From Aestuarierythrobacter sp037968495 (GTDB lineage: Bacteria; Pseudomonadota; Alphaproteobacteria; Sphingomonadales; Sphingomonadaceae): a stretch of 40,947 bases of DNA. Shown piece by piece: positions 1 through 7,576 of this stretch (positions within the stretch are counted from its first letter, which is position 1; every line of letters begins with the position of its first letter). The translations under genes were made by a program, and so were the position numbers. The notes under the pieces were generated by a model. It was not told the DNA's origin, did not search any database, and saw nothing but the letters and a program-made list of their open reading frames with translations. The stretch is from contig JBBKVP010000056.1 of NCBI GenBank assembly GCA_037968495.1, positions 1 through 40,947 on the forward strand, written 5' to 3'.

Positions 1-35
1 GAAGTTCCTCTCTCGCGAGCTTCTGCCCGTATACT

Positions 36-356
36 TTACTTCTTACCGAACAGACCCTTGGCCATACCGGCTAGGTCGTTCAGCGGATTGCCGTCACCGT
101 CTTTGTCGAGCATCGATGCAAACTTGGCGAGTGATCCTTCACCGCCAATCTGTTCCTTGATCTGGTTGAGCATGCCTGTGTCGAGGCCGGTCTTTTCTGC
201 GGCCAATGCGACGGTATCGCCATCTTCCTGATGCGCTTCGCCAAGTGCGGCAACAGCCTCAGCAGCCTTTGCAGGGTCAATGCCTAGCTTTTCGGCCATG
301 TTTGTGACCGTGGGATTATTGGTAACCTGGCCCAGAATGCTGTCGAATAGTCCCAT
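36..356 (-). CDS. DUF937/YidB-like small protein, function unknown
   Basis: A 106-residue acidic, soluble-looking protein with no signal peptide or membrane segment. It is mostly predicted helix (Ala/Glu-rich, residues 15-60), followed by a Gly/Leu segment (KEQIGGEGSLAKF) and an EF-hand-like stretch near residues 84-95 (DKDGDGNPLNDL). The general shape, an N-terminal GLFDSILGQV and a C-terminal DGDG-P-L-DDL segment, resembles DUF937/YidB-like proteins, whose role is not established. The start is well supported: AGGAG lies about 7 bases upstream of the ATG on the minus strand. It sits downstream of pckA on the same strand, separated by the pckA terminator, so it probably has its own promoter in the short gap. 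Family assignment is by resemblance only. Confidence 0.8.
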   Translation of the reverse strand: MGLFDSILGQVTNNPTVTNMAEKLGIDPAKAAEAVAALGEAHQEDGDTVALAAEKTGLDTGMLNQIKEQIGGEGSLAKFASMLDKDGDGNPLNDLAGMAKGLFGKK

Positions 357-410
357 GATGATACTCCTGAAAGTGTGAGTCCCAGACAGTGTGGACCTGC
401 GCGGGACAAA

Positions 411-458
411 GAAAAAGCCCCCTTCCCCGCATCATTGTTTCGGCGGGGAAAGGGGCTT
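411..458 (-). terminator. Rho-independent terminator of pckA
   Basis: On the minus strand, 25 bases past the pckA stop, a 16-base GC-rich stem (443-458 pairing with 415-430, one G-U wobble) closes a 12-base loop and runs straight into a T tract (bases 412-416). Placement and polarity fit termination of pckA before the small downstream gene. Confidence 0.85.
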
Positions 459-482
459 CCCTCTCCAACTCTTGTTTCGACA

Positions 483-2075
483 TCAGGCCGCGTGCGGTGC
501 TGCCTCGCGTACGCCAGCGTCGACATGCGCTTCGAATTCGGCAAAATTATCGACGAACAGCTTCACTAGCCTGCGCGCCGTGCGGTCATATTCTTGCTTG
601 TCAGCCCAAGTTGAACGCGGATCGAGGATCGCGCTGTCCACACCTGCAACGGCAACCGGAACATCAAAGCCGAAGTTTTCGTCCTTGCGGAATTCTGCGT
701 CATTGAGCGATCCGTCGAGCGCCGCATTTAGAAGTGCGCGGGTTGCCTTGATCGGCATCCGGTTACCGACCCCGTATTTGCCGCCGGTCCAGCCCGTATT
801 GACCAACCAACATTGCACACCGCCCTCGGCAATACGCTTCTTGAGCAAATTGCCATAAACGCTCGGGTGGCGCGGCATGAATGGTGCACCAAAACAGGTG
901 CTGAATGTTGCTTCCGGCTCCGTCACACCGATTTCCGTGCCGGCAACCTTGGCAGTGTAACCCGATAGAAAGTGATACATTGCTTGATCCGGCGTCAGCC
1001 GTGCAATCGGGGGCAGTACGCCAAATGCATCAGCCGTCAGCATGATCACATTTGTTGGCACCGGGCCAAGGTTATGCTCGGATGTGTTGGGAATGAAATC
1101 CAGCGGATAGGCGCCGCGAGTGTTTTCAGCGAGCGAACTATCGTCGAGGTCGAGTTTCCCGTTTTCGTCCATCACGACGTTTTCAAGCACGGTTCCGTGC
1201 ATCTTGGTGGTGGCGAAAATTTCCGGCTCTGCTTCTTCCGACAGGCGGATCATCTTGGCGTAACATCCGCCTTCGAAGTTAAAGACTGCAGTGTCGGACC
1301 AGCCATGCTCGTCATCGCCGATCAGCGTGCGACTGGCATCAGCCGATAACGTCGTTTTTCCCGTGCCTGACAGGCCGAAGAACACGGCTGTTTTGCCATC
1401 CGGCCCGACATTGGCGCTGCAATGCATCGGCATCACGCCCTTGACCGGCAACAGATAGTTGAGAATGCCGAAGACGCTCTTCTTCATTTCACCTGCATAT
1501 TTCGTGCCGCCGATCAGGATCAACTTCTCGGTCAAATTCACCGCGACAACCGTTTCGCTGCGCGTGCCGTGGCGCTCGGGATCAGCGCGAAAGCTTGGCA
1601 GATCAATGATCGTATATTCCGGCAGGAAGCCGTCCAGTTCGGCTGCAGTTGGCCGGACTAGCAATGTGCGGATGAACTGGTTGTGCCACGCAAGCTCGTT
1701 AATCACGCGCACATTAACGCGGTGTTCTGGTTGCGAACCTCCGAATAAATCAGCGACGTAGAGCGTTTCCCTCTTCGCCACTTCGGCAAGAAAATCAGCC
1801 GCAAGCGCCGCAAAATGGGCTGGCGTCATGGAGACGTTGGTTTTTCCCCACCAAACTGTGTCTTCCGTCTCGCTATCGCGGACGATAAACTTGTCCTTGG
1901 CAGACCGGCCCGTGTGCGCACCGGTTTGAACAACCAGCGGCCCTTCGGCGGCCAGCTTGCCTTCGCCATTTGCAACAGCGGCTGCAATCAGCGCGTCGGT
2001 GCCGAGGTTGGCATTAATTTCAGCATTGGTTTCAATGCCCTGGTCGGCAAGCGAATGGGAAAGCGCAGTGGACAA
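483..2075 (-). CDS. pckA: Phosphoenolpyruvate carboxykinase (ATP)
   Basis: Converts oxaloacetate plus ATP to phosphoenolpyruvate and CO2, the first committed step of gluconeogenesis, in the cytoplasm. Family hallmarks are all present: the substrate loop TGRSAKDKF, GTKYAGEMKKSVF, MPMHCSAN, the P-loop GLSGTGKTT and the metal-binding LIGDDEHGWSD. The last two lie near residues 234-261 of the 530-residue product called here. I chose a TTG start at 2075 because AGGAGA sits five bases upstream and about 530 residues is the usual family length. An ATG 48 bases further out (2123) gives 546 residues, but its nearest purine-rich site is about 13 bases away. The gene is divergent from chvI-chvG; in rhizobial alphaproteobacteria pckA adjoins this two-component system, so coordinated control is plausible. 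A terminator follows at 411-458. Confidence 0.97.
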   Translation of the reverse strand: MSTALSHSLADQGIETNAEINANLGTDALIAAAVANGEGKLAAEGPLVVQTGAHTGRSAKDKFIVRDSETEDTVWWGKTNVSMTPAHFAALAADFLAEVAKRETLYVADLFGGSQPEHRVNVRVINELAWHNQFIRTLLVRPTAAELDGFLPEYTIIDLPSFRADPERHGTRSETVVAVNLTEKLILIGGTKYAGEMKKSVFGILNYLLPVKGVMPMHCSANVGPDGKTAVFFGLSGTGKTTLSADASRTLIGDDEHGWSDTAVFNFEGGCYAKMIRLSEEAEPEIFATTKMHGTVLENVVMDENGKLDLDDSSLAENTRGAYPLDFIPNTSEHNLGPVPTNVIMLTADAFGVLPPIARLTPDQAMYHFLSGYTAKVAGTEIGVTEPEATFSTCFGAPFMPRHPSVYGNLLKKRIAEGGVQCWLVNTGWTGGKYGVGNRMPIKATRALLNAALDGSLNDAEFRKDENFGFDVPVAVAGVDSAILDPRSTWADKQEYDRTARRLVKLFVDNFAEFEAHVDAGVREAAPHAA

Positions 2076-2080
2076 TGTCG

Positions 2081-2086
2081 TCTCCT
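2081..2086 (-). promoter_or_regulatory. Ribosome binding site deciding the pckA TTG start
   Basis: AGGAGA on the minus strand, five bases before the TTG at 2075. The upstream ATG at 2123 has no site at normal spacing, so this site favours the shorter protein. Confidence 0.55.
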
Positions 2087-2147
2087 GATGAGCGGGTGCG
2101 GCGCTGTGAGCAACTTTCTGCATACGAATGCAGCGCCTTCAGGAGGT

Positions 2148-2176
2148 CGCATAAACATATGCACGATTCGCGTCAA
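2148..2176 (-). promoter_or_regulatory. Possible sigma-70-type promoter of pckA
   Basis: Minus-strand TTGACG (2171-2176) and TATGCG (2148-2153) are separated by 17 bases. The -35 is near consensus and the -10 is weak. It would give a leader of roughly 65 bases to the TTG start. Found by eye only. Confidence 0.35.
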
Positions 2177-2272
2177 TTTCAGCTGCAACTAAAGACTGTG
2201 ATGCACGTGCGTTGTTTCGTAAAACCAAACAAGCTAGGCCATGAGGCGACACAAACAGGATCAGATTCCGCA

Positions 2273-3028
2273 ATGGCTGAAGAGCAGAGCAAGAAGCAAA
2301 ACGATCAGAGCGCGCACACTGTGGCGCTGGTCGATGATGACCGCAATATCCTGACTTCGGTTTCCATTGCATTGCAAGCCGAAGGGTTCACCACCCGTGT
2401 TTATTCGGACAGCGAGGTCGCATTGGGTGCGCTGATCGAAAATCCGCCTGATCTGGGCGTGTTCGACATTAAGATGCCGAAGATGGACGGCATGGAATTG
2501 CTCCGCCGCGTGCGCGAACATTGCCCGCTGCCAGTCATCTTCCTCACCAGCAAGGATCATGAGGAGGACGAAGAGCTTGGCCTCGCGATCGGAGCTGACG
2601 ATTACATCGCAAAGCCGTTCAGCCAGCGGCTACTGATCGCACGGATTCGCGCCATCCTTCGCCGCAGCAACGCGCGCCTTTCGCCGGCGGGACAAGATAA
2701 CGGAGCAACTGGCGCGGCCGAAGACCAAAAGTGGGCACGGGGACGCCTGTCGATGGACCCTGCCCGCCATCATGTTGAATGGGATGGAAAGTCAGTATCG
2801 CTGACAGTTACCGAATTTCTGATCCTTGAGGCTTTGGCGGCCCGTCCCGGCGTGATCAAATCACGCAATCAGCTGATGGACGCAGCCTATCCCGATGATG
2901 TGTTTGTCGACGACCGGACAGTAGACAGCCATATAAAGCGGATGCGCCGCAAGTTCCGCGTCCATGACCGGGACTTCTCCTCGATCTCTACCCTTTATGG
3001 CGCTGGTTATAGCTTCACAGATGGCTGA
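2273..3028 (+). CDS. chvI: Response regulator ChvI (OmpR/PhoB type)
   Basis: DNA-binding response regulator of the ChvG/ChvI system, which in other alphaproteobacteria responds to acid and envelope stress. The receiver domain spans roughly residues 15-125, with acidic triad D21-D23, phosphoacceptor D65 (in FDIKMPKMDG), T92 and K114 (in AKPF). An OmpR-type winged helix covers about 150-250 (LTVTEFLILEALA, DDRTVDSHIKRMRRKFR). The ATG at 2273 gives 251 residues, close to the family length. The frame is open further upstream, but that stretch lies over the pckA leader and has no receiver-like sequence. A modest AGGA lies 12 bases before the ATG. It overlaps chvG by eight bases, so the pair is co-translated. 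Identification as ChvI rather than another OmpR-type regulator rests on the ChvG/HprK/PTS neighbourhood. Confidence 0.93.
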   Translation: MAEEQSKKQNDQSAHTVALVDDDRNILTSVSIALQAEGFTTRVYSDSEVALGALIENPPDLGVFDIKMPKMDGMELLRRVREHCPLPVIFLTSKDHEEDEELGLAIGADDYIAKPFSQRLLIARIRAILRRSNARLSPAGQDNGATGAAEDQKWARGRLSMDPARHHVEWDGKSVSLTVTEFLILEALAARPGVIKSRNQLMDAAYPDDVFVDDRTVDSHIKRMRRKFRVHDRDFSSISTLYGAGYSFTDG

Positions 3029-4589
3029 AGAAACGTCTGGAGACAGCGAAGTCGGGGGACTTCGTTGGTCGCGAAAGCTGTCGCTGCGCTCGCGCATTCT
3101 TGTGGTGAATATTTTACCATTGGCGCTGCTGGGCGGCGGGATATTCTATCTCGACAATTACCGCAGCCAACTGCTCTCCGAACGTTACAAATTGGCACGG
3201 ATCGAAGCGCAGATCACGGCCGAAGCACTCGCCGGTGCGAGCCGCGAAAGGCAAGAAGCGCTGCTGATCCAGATCGGCAAAGAACAGAATATGCGCGTGA
3301 GGATGTACGATGCCGAGGGCCGGCTTTGGGCCGACAGTTTTGACCTCGACACGCCTAGCTTCACTCTGGCCGATCCTGATGCAGAGCCTTGGCAACAGGA
3401 CTTTGCGCGCTGGCTCGATGAGTTGGTGGACGGAATCACAGGTGCAGCAGCGGTTCCCGACTACCTCGATCCCGAAAGCACCCAAGCCGACATTTGGCCG
3501 GAACTGGCCCGCGCCCGCGAAATGGGGCTGAGCCAGATTGAATTGCGCAATGCGCCCGACCGTACACCTGTAATTACCGCTGCTGCACCAGTTGGGCTAC
3601 AGGGCTCAACACTGCTGACAACCCGCAATGCCAAGGACATTACGGAAGCTGTCCGCAGCGCCCGGACTACGCTGTTTATTGCCTTCATAAGCGCGCTGAT
3701 GCTTTCGATCATGGCATCACTCTTCCTTGCGCGCACAATCATCAAGCCGCTGCGCCTGCTCGCCAACTCAGCAGTCCGCGTTCGGCTTGGCCGCGACCGT
3801 GATGTGGTGGTGCCCCGGCTGCCCGAACGCGGTGACGAAATCGGGTCGCTCGCGCGCAGTATCTCCGACATGACTACCGCCCTCCGTGGCCGGATTGATG
3901 CGGTCGAAAGCTTTGCGGCTGATGTTGCCCATGAAATCAAAAATCCGCTCGCATCGCTGCGCAGTGCCTTGGAATCACTTGAGAAGGTCGAGGATTCGGG
4001 ACTGCGTAAACAGCTAACGCAAATCGCAACGCATGATGTGCGCCGGATTGACCGGCTCGTTAGCGAAATTGCCGATGCTAGCAGGGTCGATGCGGAGCTT
4101 AGCCGGACAACCTTCGAACAGGTTGATATGCATGATCTGGTGGTCAACATTCTGGGAACACGCGCAGACCGTCAAGAAAATGCCGGGAGAAAAATCGACT
4201 TGCGCGCGATTCACTACGAATCCTATGCAGTGATGGGAGCGCCAGCCAGACTGGAGCGCATTATCGAGAACCTGCTCGATAATGCGGTCTCTTTTTCGCC
4301 CACCGATGGGCGCATCACCATTGATCTGCTGCGCGTGGGACCGGAAATTACACTGACGGTTTGCGACGAAGGTCCGGGTATTCCAGAAGCCGAGCGCGAG
4401 AAGATATTTAGACGCTTCCACTCCGTTCGCCCTGATGAGGAGGACTTCGGCAATCACAGCGGCCTTGGCCTCGCTATCGCGAGAACTATTGCCGAGGCAC
4501 ATGATGGGTCGCTTACTGCCGATTGCCGCGGTGATGGCAAGTCCGGTGCCTGTTTAACACTAACCCTACCTTCGCTTCTATCTTTGTGA
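3021..4589 (+). CDS. chvG: Sensor histidine kinase ChvG
   Basis: Membrane sensor kinase partner of ChvI, 522 residues from the ATG at 3021, which overlaps the chvI stop. A first membrane segment lies near residues 27-45 (ILVVNILPLALLGGGIFYL). A periplasmic sensor region of about 170 residues follows, then a second membrane segment near 217-240, HAMP, a HisKA domain with the phosphorylated His at about 304 (FAADVAHEIKNPLASLRSAL), and an ATPase domain with N box (IIENLLDNAVSFSP), G1 (CDEGPGIP) and G2 (GLGLAIA). All catalytic boxes are intact. The periplasmic domain is where the inducing signal or the inhibitor ExoR acts in rhizobia; no exoR-like gene is present here. The next gene, hprK, starts at a GTG inside the chvG stop, implying coupling. 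Confidence 0.94.
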   Translation: MAEETSGDSEVGGLRWSRKLSLRSRILVVNILPLALLGGGIFYLDNYRSQLLSERYKLARIEAQITAEALAGASRERQEALLIQIGKEQNMRVRMYDAEGRLWADSFDLDTPSFTLADPDAEPWQQDFARWLDELVDGITGAAAVPDYLDPESTQADIWPELARAREMGLSQIELRNAPDRTPVITAAAPVGLQGSTLLTTRNAKDITEAVRSARTTLFIAFISALMLSIMASLFLARTIIKPLRLLANSAVRVRLGRDRDVVVPRLPERGDEIGSLARSISDMTTALRGRIDAVESFAADVAHEIKNPLASLRSALESLEKVEDSGLRKQLTQIATHDVRRIDRLVSEIADASRVDAELSRTTFEQVDMHDLVVNILGTRADRQENAGRKIDLRAIHYESYAVMGAPARLERIIENLLDNAVSFSPTDGRITIDLLRVGPEITLTVCDEGPGIPEAEREKIFRRFHSVRPDEEDFGNHSGLGLAIARTIAEAHDGSLTADCRGDGKSGACLTLTLPSLLSL

Positions 4590-5011
4590 CCGAGCCATCT
4601 GCCTATCAAGCGACATGCGTTTCAGTTGGCGGCAGAGGAATTATGATTGAAGGCCCGCCGGGCGCCGGAAAATCCAGTCTCGCGCTAATGTTGATAGATC
4701 GCGGCGCGCAATTGGTCGGTGATGATGGCGTTGTTCTGAGAACCGAAAATGGCGTTCTTACCGCCTCACCGCATCCCAACACTGCCGGCCTATTCGAAAT
4801 TCGCAATGTCGGGCTGGTTACGATATCTACAGTCAGGGCGCCCGTTTGCCTCGTCCTTCAACTGACGGACGAGGCTCCGCGCTTCATCGACAAGCCTGAA
4901 ATAACAACACTGCAAGGAAGCGCGATTCCGGCAATCCAGTTCCGTTTCGGTGATGCCACTGCCGCAATTCGCGCGGAATGGGCACTGTCCCAATACGGGC
5001 TAAATGCCTAG
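4586..5011 (+). CDS. hprK: HPr kinase/phosphorylase, short alphaproteobacterial form
   Basis: Phosphorylates HPr on serine. At 141 residues it is the short form found in alphaproteobacteria, lacking the N-terminal domain of the Firmicute enzyme (about 310 residues). Seen: a P-loop at 23-31 (GPPGAGKSS), the catalytic acidic pair in LVGDD (43-47), and the HprK signature-like EIRNVGLV at 71-78. The GTG start at 4586 is inside the chvG stop (GTGA overlap), consistent with coupling. Its substrate HPr is encoded 1.5 kb downstream in the same run, and that HPr retains the serine. Whether this form also has phosphorylase activity cannot be judged from sequence alone. Confidence 0.93.
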   Translation: MTEPSAYQATCVSVGGRGIMIEGPPGAGKSSLALMLIDRGAQLVGDDGVVLRTENGVLTASPHPNTAGLFEIRNVGLVTISTVRAPVCLVLQLTDEAPRFIDKPEITTLQGSAIPAIQFRFGDATAAIRAEWALSQYGLNA

Positions 5012-5059
5012 GTTTACCCCCTTCACATTGCAGCGGCATAAGCGCACAACCCGCCGCCA

Positions 5060-6007
5060 ATGACCGACGAATCGTCCGCCATAAATAACCCCGCCCCCTC
5101 CTCGGATGGCCGTCAACGCGTCCTGCTTGTCACGGGCACGGCTGGCGCAGGAAAAACAACCGCATTGCGCGTGCTGGAAGATCTGGGCTGGGAGGCAATC
5201 GACAACTTCCCGATCCGATTGCTGGACCGGATGTTGGGGGCTGACGCATCGGAAGACGGCATCCGCCCGCCGCTCGCCATCGGATTCGACTCACGGACGC
5301 GGGGGTTTGAACCTGACAAGATTATCCGCCGCGTCAAACGTCTGACAGGCCGCGATGATATTTCAATCGCAACGCTGTTTATCGACTGTAACTCTGCGGA
5401 GCTTGAGCGCCGCTACAACGAAACCCGCCGCCGTCACCCGCAAGCTCAGGGCCGCCCAGTCAGAGCCGGAATCGTTGCAGAGCGGGAACTGCTCGAACCG
5501 CTTCGCCTTTGGGCTGATGCCTGCATCGATACCAGCGAATTCACGGCGAATGATCTGCAACAGGAAATCCGTGAGCGGTTCTCCGACAGCGCGCCTGCGG
5601 AAATGGTAGTAACGGTCTCGAGCTTCGGCTTTGCGCGCGGCATGCCGCCCATCGCCGATCTCGTGTTCGATATGCGTTTTCTCGATAATCCGCATTGGGT
5701 CGAGGAGCTGCGCGAGCAGACAGGAAAAGACAAACCTGTCGCTGATCACATCCGTAACGATATCGCCTTCACTCCTGCCTTTGAGCGAATCCGCGACCTA
5801 CTGCTGCTACTGCTTCCGCGCTACGAGGCGCAGGGTAAAAGCTATGTCCATATCGCATTTGGCTGCACCGGCGGGCGGCACCGGTCTGTTTTTACTGCCG
5901 AGCAAATCGCGGAAAGCTTGCACGGCGCGGGCTTTTCCCCCACCATTCTCCATCGCAATCTGGCCTCCCGCGCGGAAGATCAGATCGAAGGCAAACAGCA
6001 ATCATGA
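5060..6007 (+). CDS. rapZ: RNase adapter/nucleotide-binding protein RapZ
   Basis: A RapZ (YvcJ) family protein of 315 residues. The N-terminal P-loop is at 26-34 (GTAGAGKTT) and the family-typical IDNFPIRLLD follows near 48. The C-terminal half holds the conserved HIAFGCTGGRHRSV near 264-277, the RNA/metabolite-binding domain. In Escherichia coli RapZ binds glucosamine-6-phosphate and directs RNase E to the sRNA GlmZ; that target is not known in this group. Its place between hprK and the EIIA/HPr genes matches the common link between rapZ and regulatory PTS genes. The ATG at 5060 follows hprK by 48 bases. The first 18 residues are not conserved-looking, so an internal start is possible. Confidence 0.94.
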   Translation: MTDESSAINNPAPSSDGRQRVLLVTGTAGAGKTTALRVLEDLGWEAIDNFPIRLLDRMLGADASEDGIRPPLAIGFDSRTRGFEPDKIIRRVKRLTGRDDISIATLFIDCNSAELERRYNETRRRHPQAQGRPVRAGIVAERELLEPLRLWADACIDTSEFTANDLQQEIRERFSDSAPAEMVVTVSSFGFARGMPPIADLVFDMRFLDNPHWVEELREQTGKDKPVADHIRNDIAFTPAFERIRDLLLLLLPRYEAQGKSYVHIAFGCTGGRHRSVFTAEQIAESLHGAGFSPTILHRNLASRAEDQIEGKQQS

Positions 6008-6065
6008 AAATGGCGCGCCCCTCCCCTATGAAAACACTTCCCGTATTTAGGCATTTGCAGACATC

Positions 6066-6479
6066 ATGATTGGCATCATCCTTGTGACGCACGGCCATTT
6101 GGCCGAAGAATTCGTGAATGCGATGCAGCATGTCGTCGGCAAGCAGCAGGCCGTCGCGACCGTCTGCATCGGCCCAAATGACGATGTAGAGGAGCGCCGC
6201 GAGGAAATCGCTTCAGCTATTGCAGAAGTCGAAACCGGTGACGGCGCGATTATTCTGACCGATCTGTTTGGCGGCACTCCCAGCAATTTGGCGATTTCAC
6301 TGCTTGAAACAGGCCGGATCGAAGTGATCGCGGGTATCAATCTGCCAATGCTGATCCGCCTCGCTTCTGCTCGAAAAACGATGTCGATTACCGAGACGGT
6401 AGCAGCGGCACGCGATGCTGGCCGCAACTACATCACCGTGGCGTCGGAGTTCCTCGCACAGGAACAAAAAGTATCATGA
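6066..6479 (+). CDS. PTS EIIA, mannose/fructose family (regulatory)
   Basis: A 137-residue single-domain EIIA of the mannose family. The phosphorylated histidine is H9 (ILVTHGHLAEE), and the family motif ILTDLFGGTPSNLA lies near residues 63-76. No EIIB, EIIC or EIID gene is nearby, so it probably serves as a phospho-dependent regulator rather than in sugar uptake, as proposed for PtsM/ManX-like proteins next to HprK and HPr in other alphaproteobacteria. It overlaps the HPr gene by four bases (ATGA). Phosphate would come from HPr~P made by an EI not encoded in this window. Confidence 0.92.
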   Translation: MIGIILVTHGHLAEEFVNAMQHVVGKQQAVATVCIGPNDDVEERREEIASAIAEVETGDGAIILTDLFGGTPSNLAISLLETGRIEVIAGINLPMLIRLASARKTMSITETVAAARDAGRNYITVASEFLAQEQKVS

Positions 6480-6754
6480 CCGAAGCGCGCCGGATTGTCG
6501 AAATTACCAATCAGCGCGGCCTTCACGCACGGGCGAGCGCGAAATTCGTCAATATCGTCAGCCAGCTTCCCGAAGGGCACGAAGTGCGCGTGGCGAAAGA
6601 CGGCAACGAAGCTGCTGGCGGTTCCATCTTGGGACTGATGATGCTCGGCGCAGCTAAGGGCGATTGCGTCGAACTGATTGTCGTTGGTGATGAGTCTGAT
6701 GCAGTATTGAACAAGCTCAGCGGCCTCTTCATCGACCGTTTCGGCGAAGACTGA
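6476..6754 (+). CDS. ptsH: Phosphocarrier protein HPr
   Basis: HPr of 92 residues. The phosphohistidine is H17 (RGLHARASAKF) with the adjacent conserved Arg R19. The regulatory serine aligns to S50 (GGSILGLMMLG), the position equivalent to Bacillus Ser46 and the target of HprK. Both sites being intact implies HPr here can be phosphorylated by EI on His and by the upstream HprK on Ser. The start lies in an ATGA overlap with the EIIA gene. No ptsI/ptsP or sugar permease follows; the next gene is an RNA methyltransferase 12 bases on. Confidence 0.95.
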   Translation: MTEARRIVEITNQRGLHARASAKFVNIVSQLPEGHEVRVAKDGNEAAGGSILGLMMLGAAKGDCVELIVVGDESDAVLNKLSGLFIDRFGED

Positions 6755-6766
6755 GGCGTACATTTC

Positions 6767-7576
6767 ATGCGCCGCGAAATCACCGGCTTCTCCAATCCCA
6801 CAGTCAAATATCTGCGCAGTTTGCGCGACAAGAAGCATCGCAAGCGGGAGGGCAAGTTTCTCGCCGAAGGATTACGCCTGCTAACCGATGCCCGCGAAAG
6901 CGGCCGCCTGCCTGAAACCTTAGTGATGGCAAGCAAACGCGACCCGCATCCGCTGCTAACTGCGCTTGAAAATGCGGTCGAGGATGCTGGCGGCGAAATT
7001 ATCGAGACTAGCTCGGATATTCTCACCAAGATTACTGGCAAGGACAATCCCCAAGCAGTACTCGGCGTGTTTGACGAATTCGACACATCGCTAGCAAGTG
7101 TTGATCGCAGCACTGCGAAGATTTGGCTGGTCGCACAAGCTTTGCGCGATCCGGGCAACCTCGGGACTATGCTGCGCACCGGAGATGCAGTTGGCGCAGG
7201 CGGATTTATTCTCCTCGATGATTGCGCCGATCCGTTTAGCGCGGAGGCTGTGCGAGCCAGTATGGGCGCAGTGTTCACGCAGAAAGTGGCGCAAGCGACG
7301 TGGGATGAATTCGTGCCTTGGCTGCGCGGCGGTGCCGGACAGTTGGTCGGCGCGTCCTTGCGCGATACCCATCCTTATCGCGAGGCCGCCTATGCGGCGC
7401 CATGCTTCCTGATGGTCGGCAACGAATCGCGCGGATTGCCTGCCGAATATGAGGACGAATGCGACCTGCGCGTCACAATGCCGATGCGAGGGCGCGCCGA
7501 CAGCTTGAACGCAGCAGTTGCGGCGGCAGTGCTCGCCTATGAAGCCTTGGCATCGCTGGAGCCATCTTCTAGCTGA
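6767..7576 (+). CDS. SpoU/TrmH-family RNA 2'-O-methyltransferase
   Basis: A 269-residue SPOUT methyltransferase that transfers a methyl group from S-adenosylmethionine to ribose 2'-OH in RNA, probably 23S rRNA. An N-terminal substrate-binding domain (about 1-105, with FLAEGLRLL at 31-39) precedes the knotted catalytic domain. Motif 1 is at 126-140 (ALRDPGNLGTMLRTG), motif 2 at 215-224 (LMVGNESRGL) and motif 3 at 238-253 (MPMRGRADSLNAAVAA). It resembles RlmB or TsnR-like enzymes, but the exact target nucleotide cannot be read from sequence. It is 12 bases after HPr and probably co-transcribed. Its last 40 bases overlap the 3' end of rmuC on the other strand. Confidence 0.92.
   Translation: MRREITGFSNPTVKYLRSLRDKKHRKREGKFLAEGLRLLTDARESGRLPETLVMASKRDPHPLLTALENAVEDAGGEIIETSSDILTKITGKDNPQAVLGVFDEFDTSLASVDRSTAKIWLVAQALRDPGNLGTMLRTGDAVGAGGFILLDDCADPFSAEAVRASMGAVFTQKVAQATWDEFVPWLRGGAGQLVGASLRDTHPYREAAYAAPCFLMVGNESRGLPAEYEDECDLRVTMPMRGRADSLNAAVAAAVLAYEALASLEPSSS

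Noticed and set aside
2075..2272. N-terminal extension of chvI by 66 codons
   Set aside because: Overlaps the pckA leader, has no receiver-like residues, and the ATG at 2273 gives the family length.
3461..4150. A 229-residue minus-strand frame inside chvG
   Set aside because: Ser/Arg-rich shadow of the sensor kinase coding strand.
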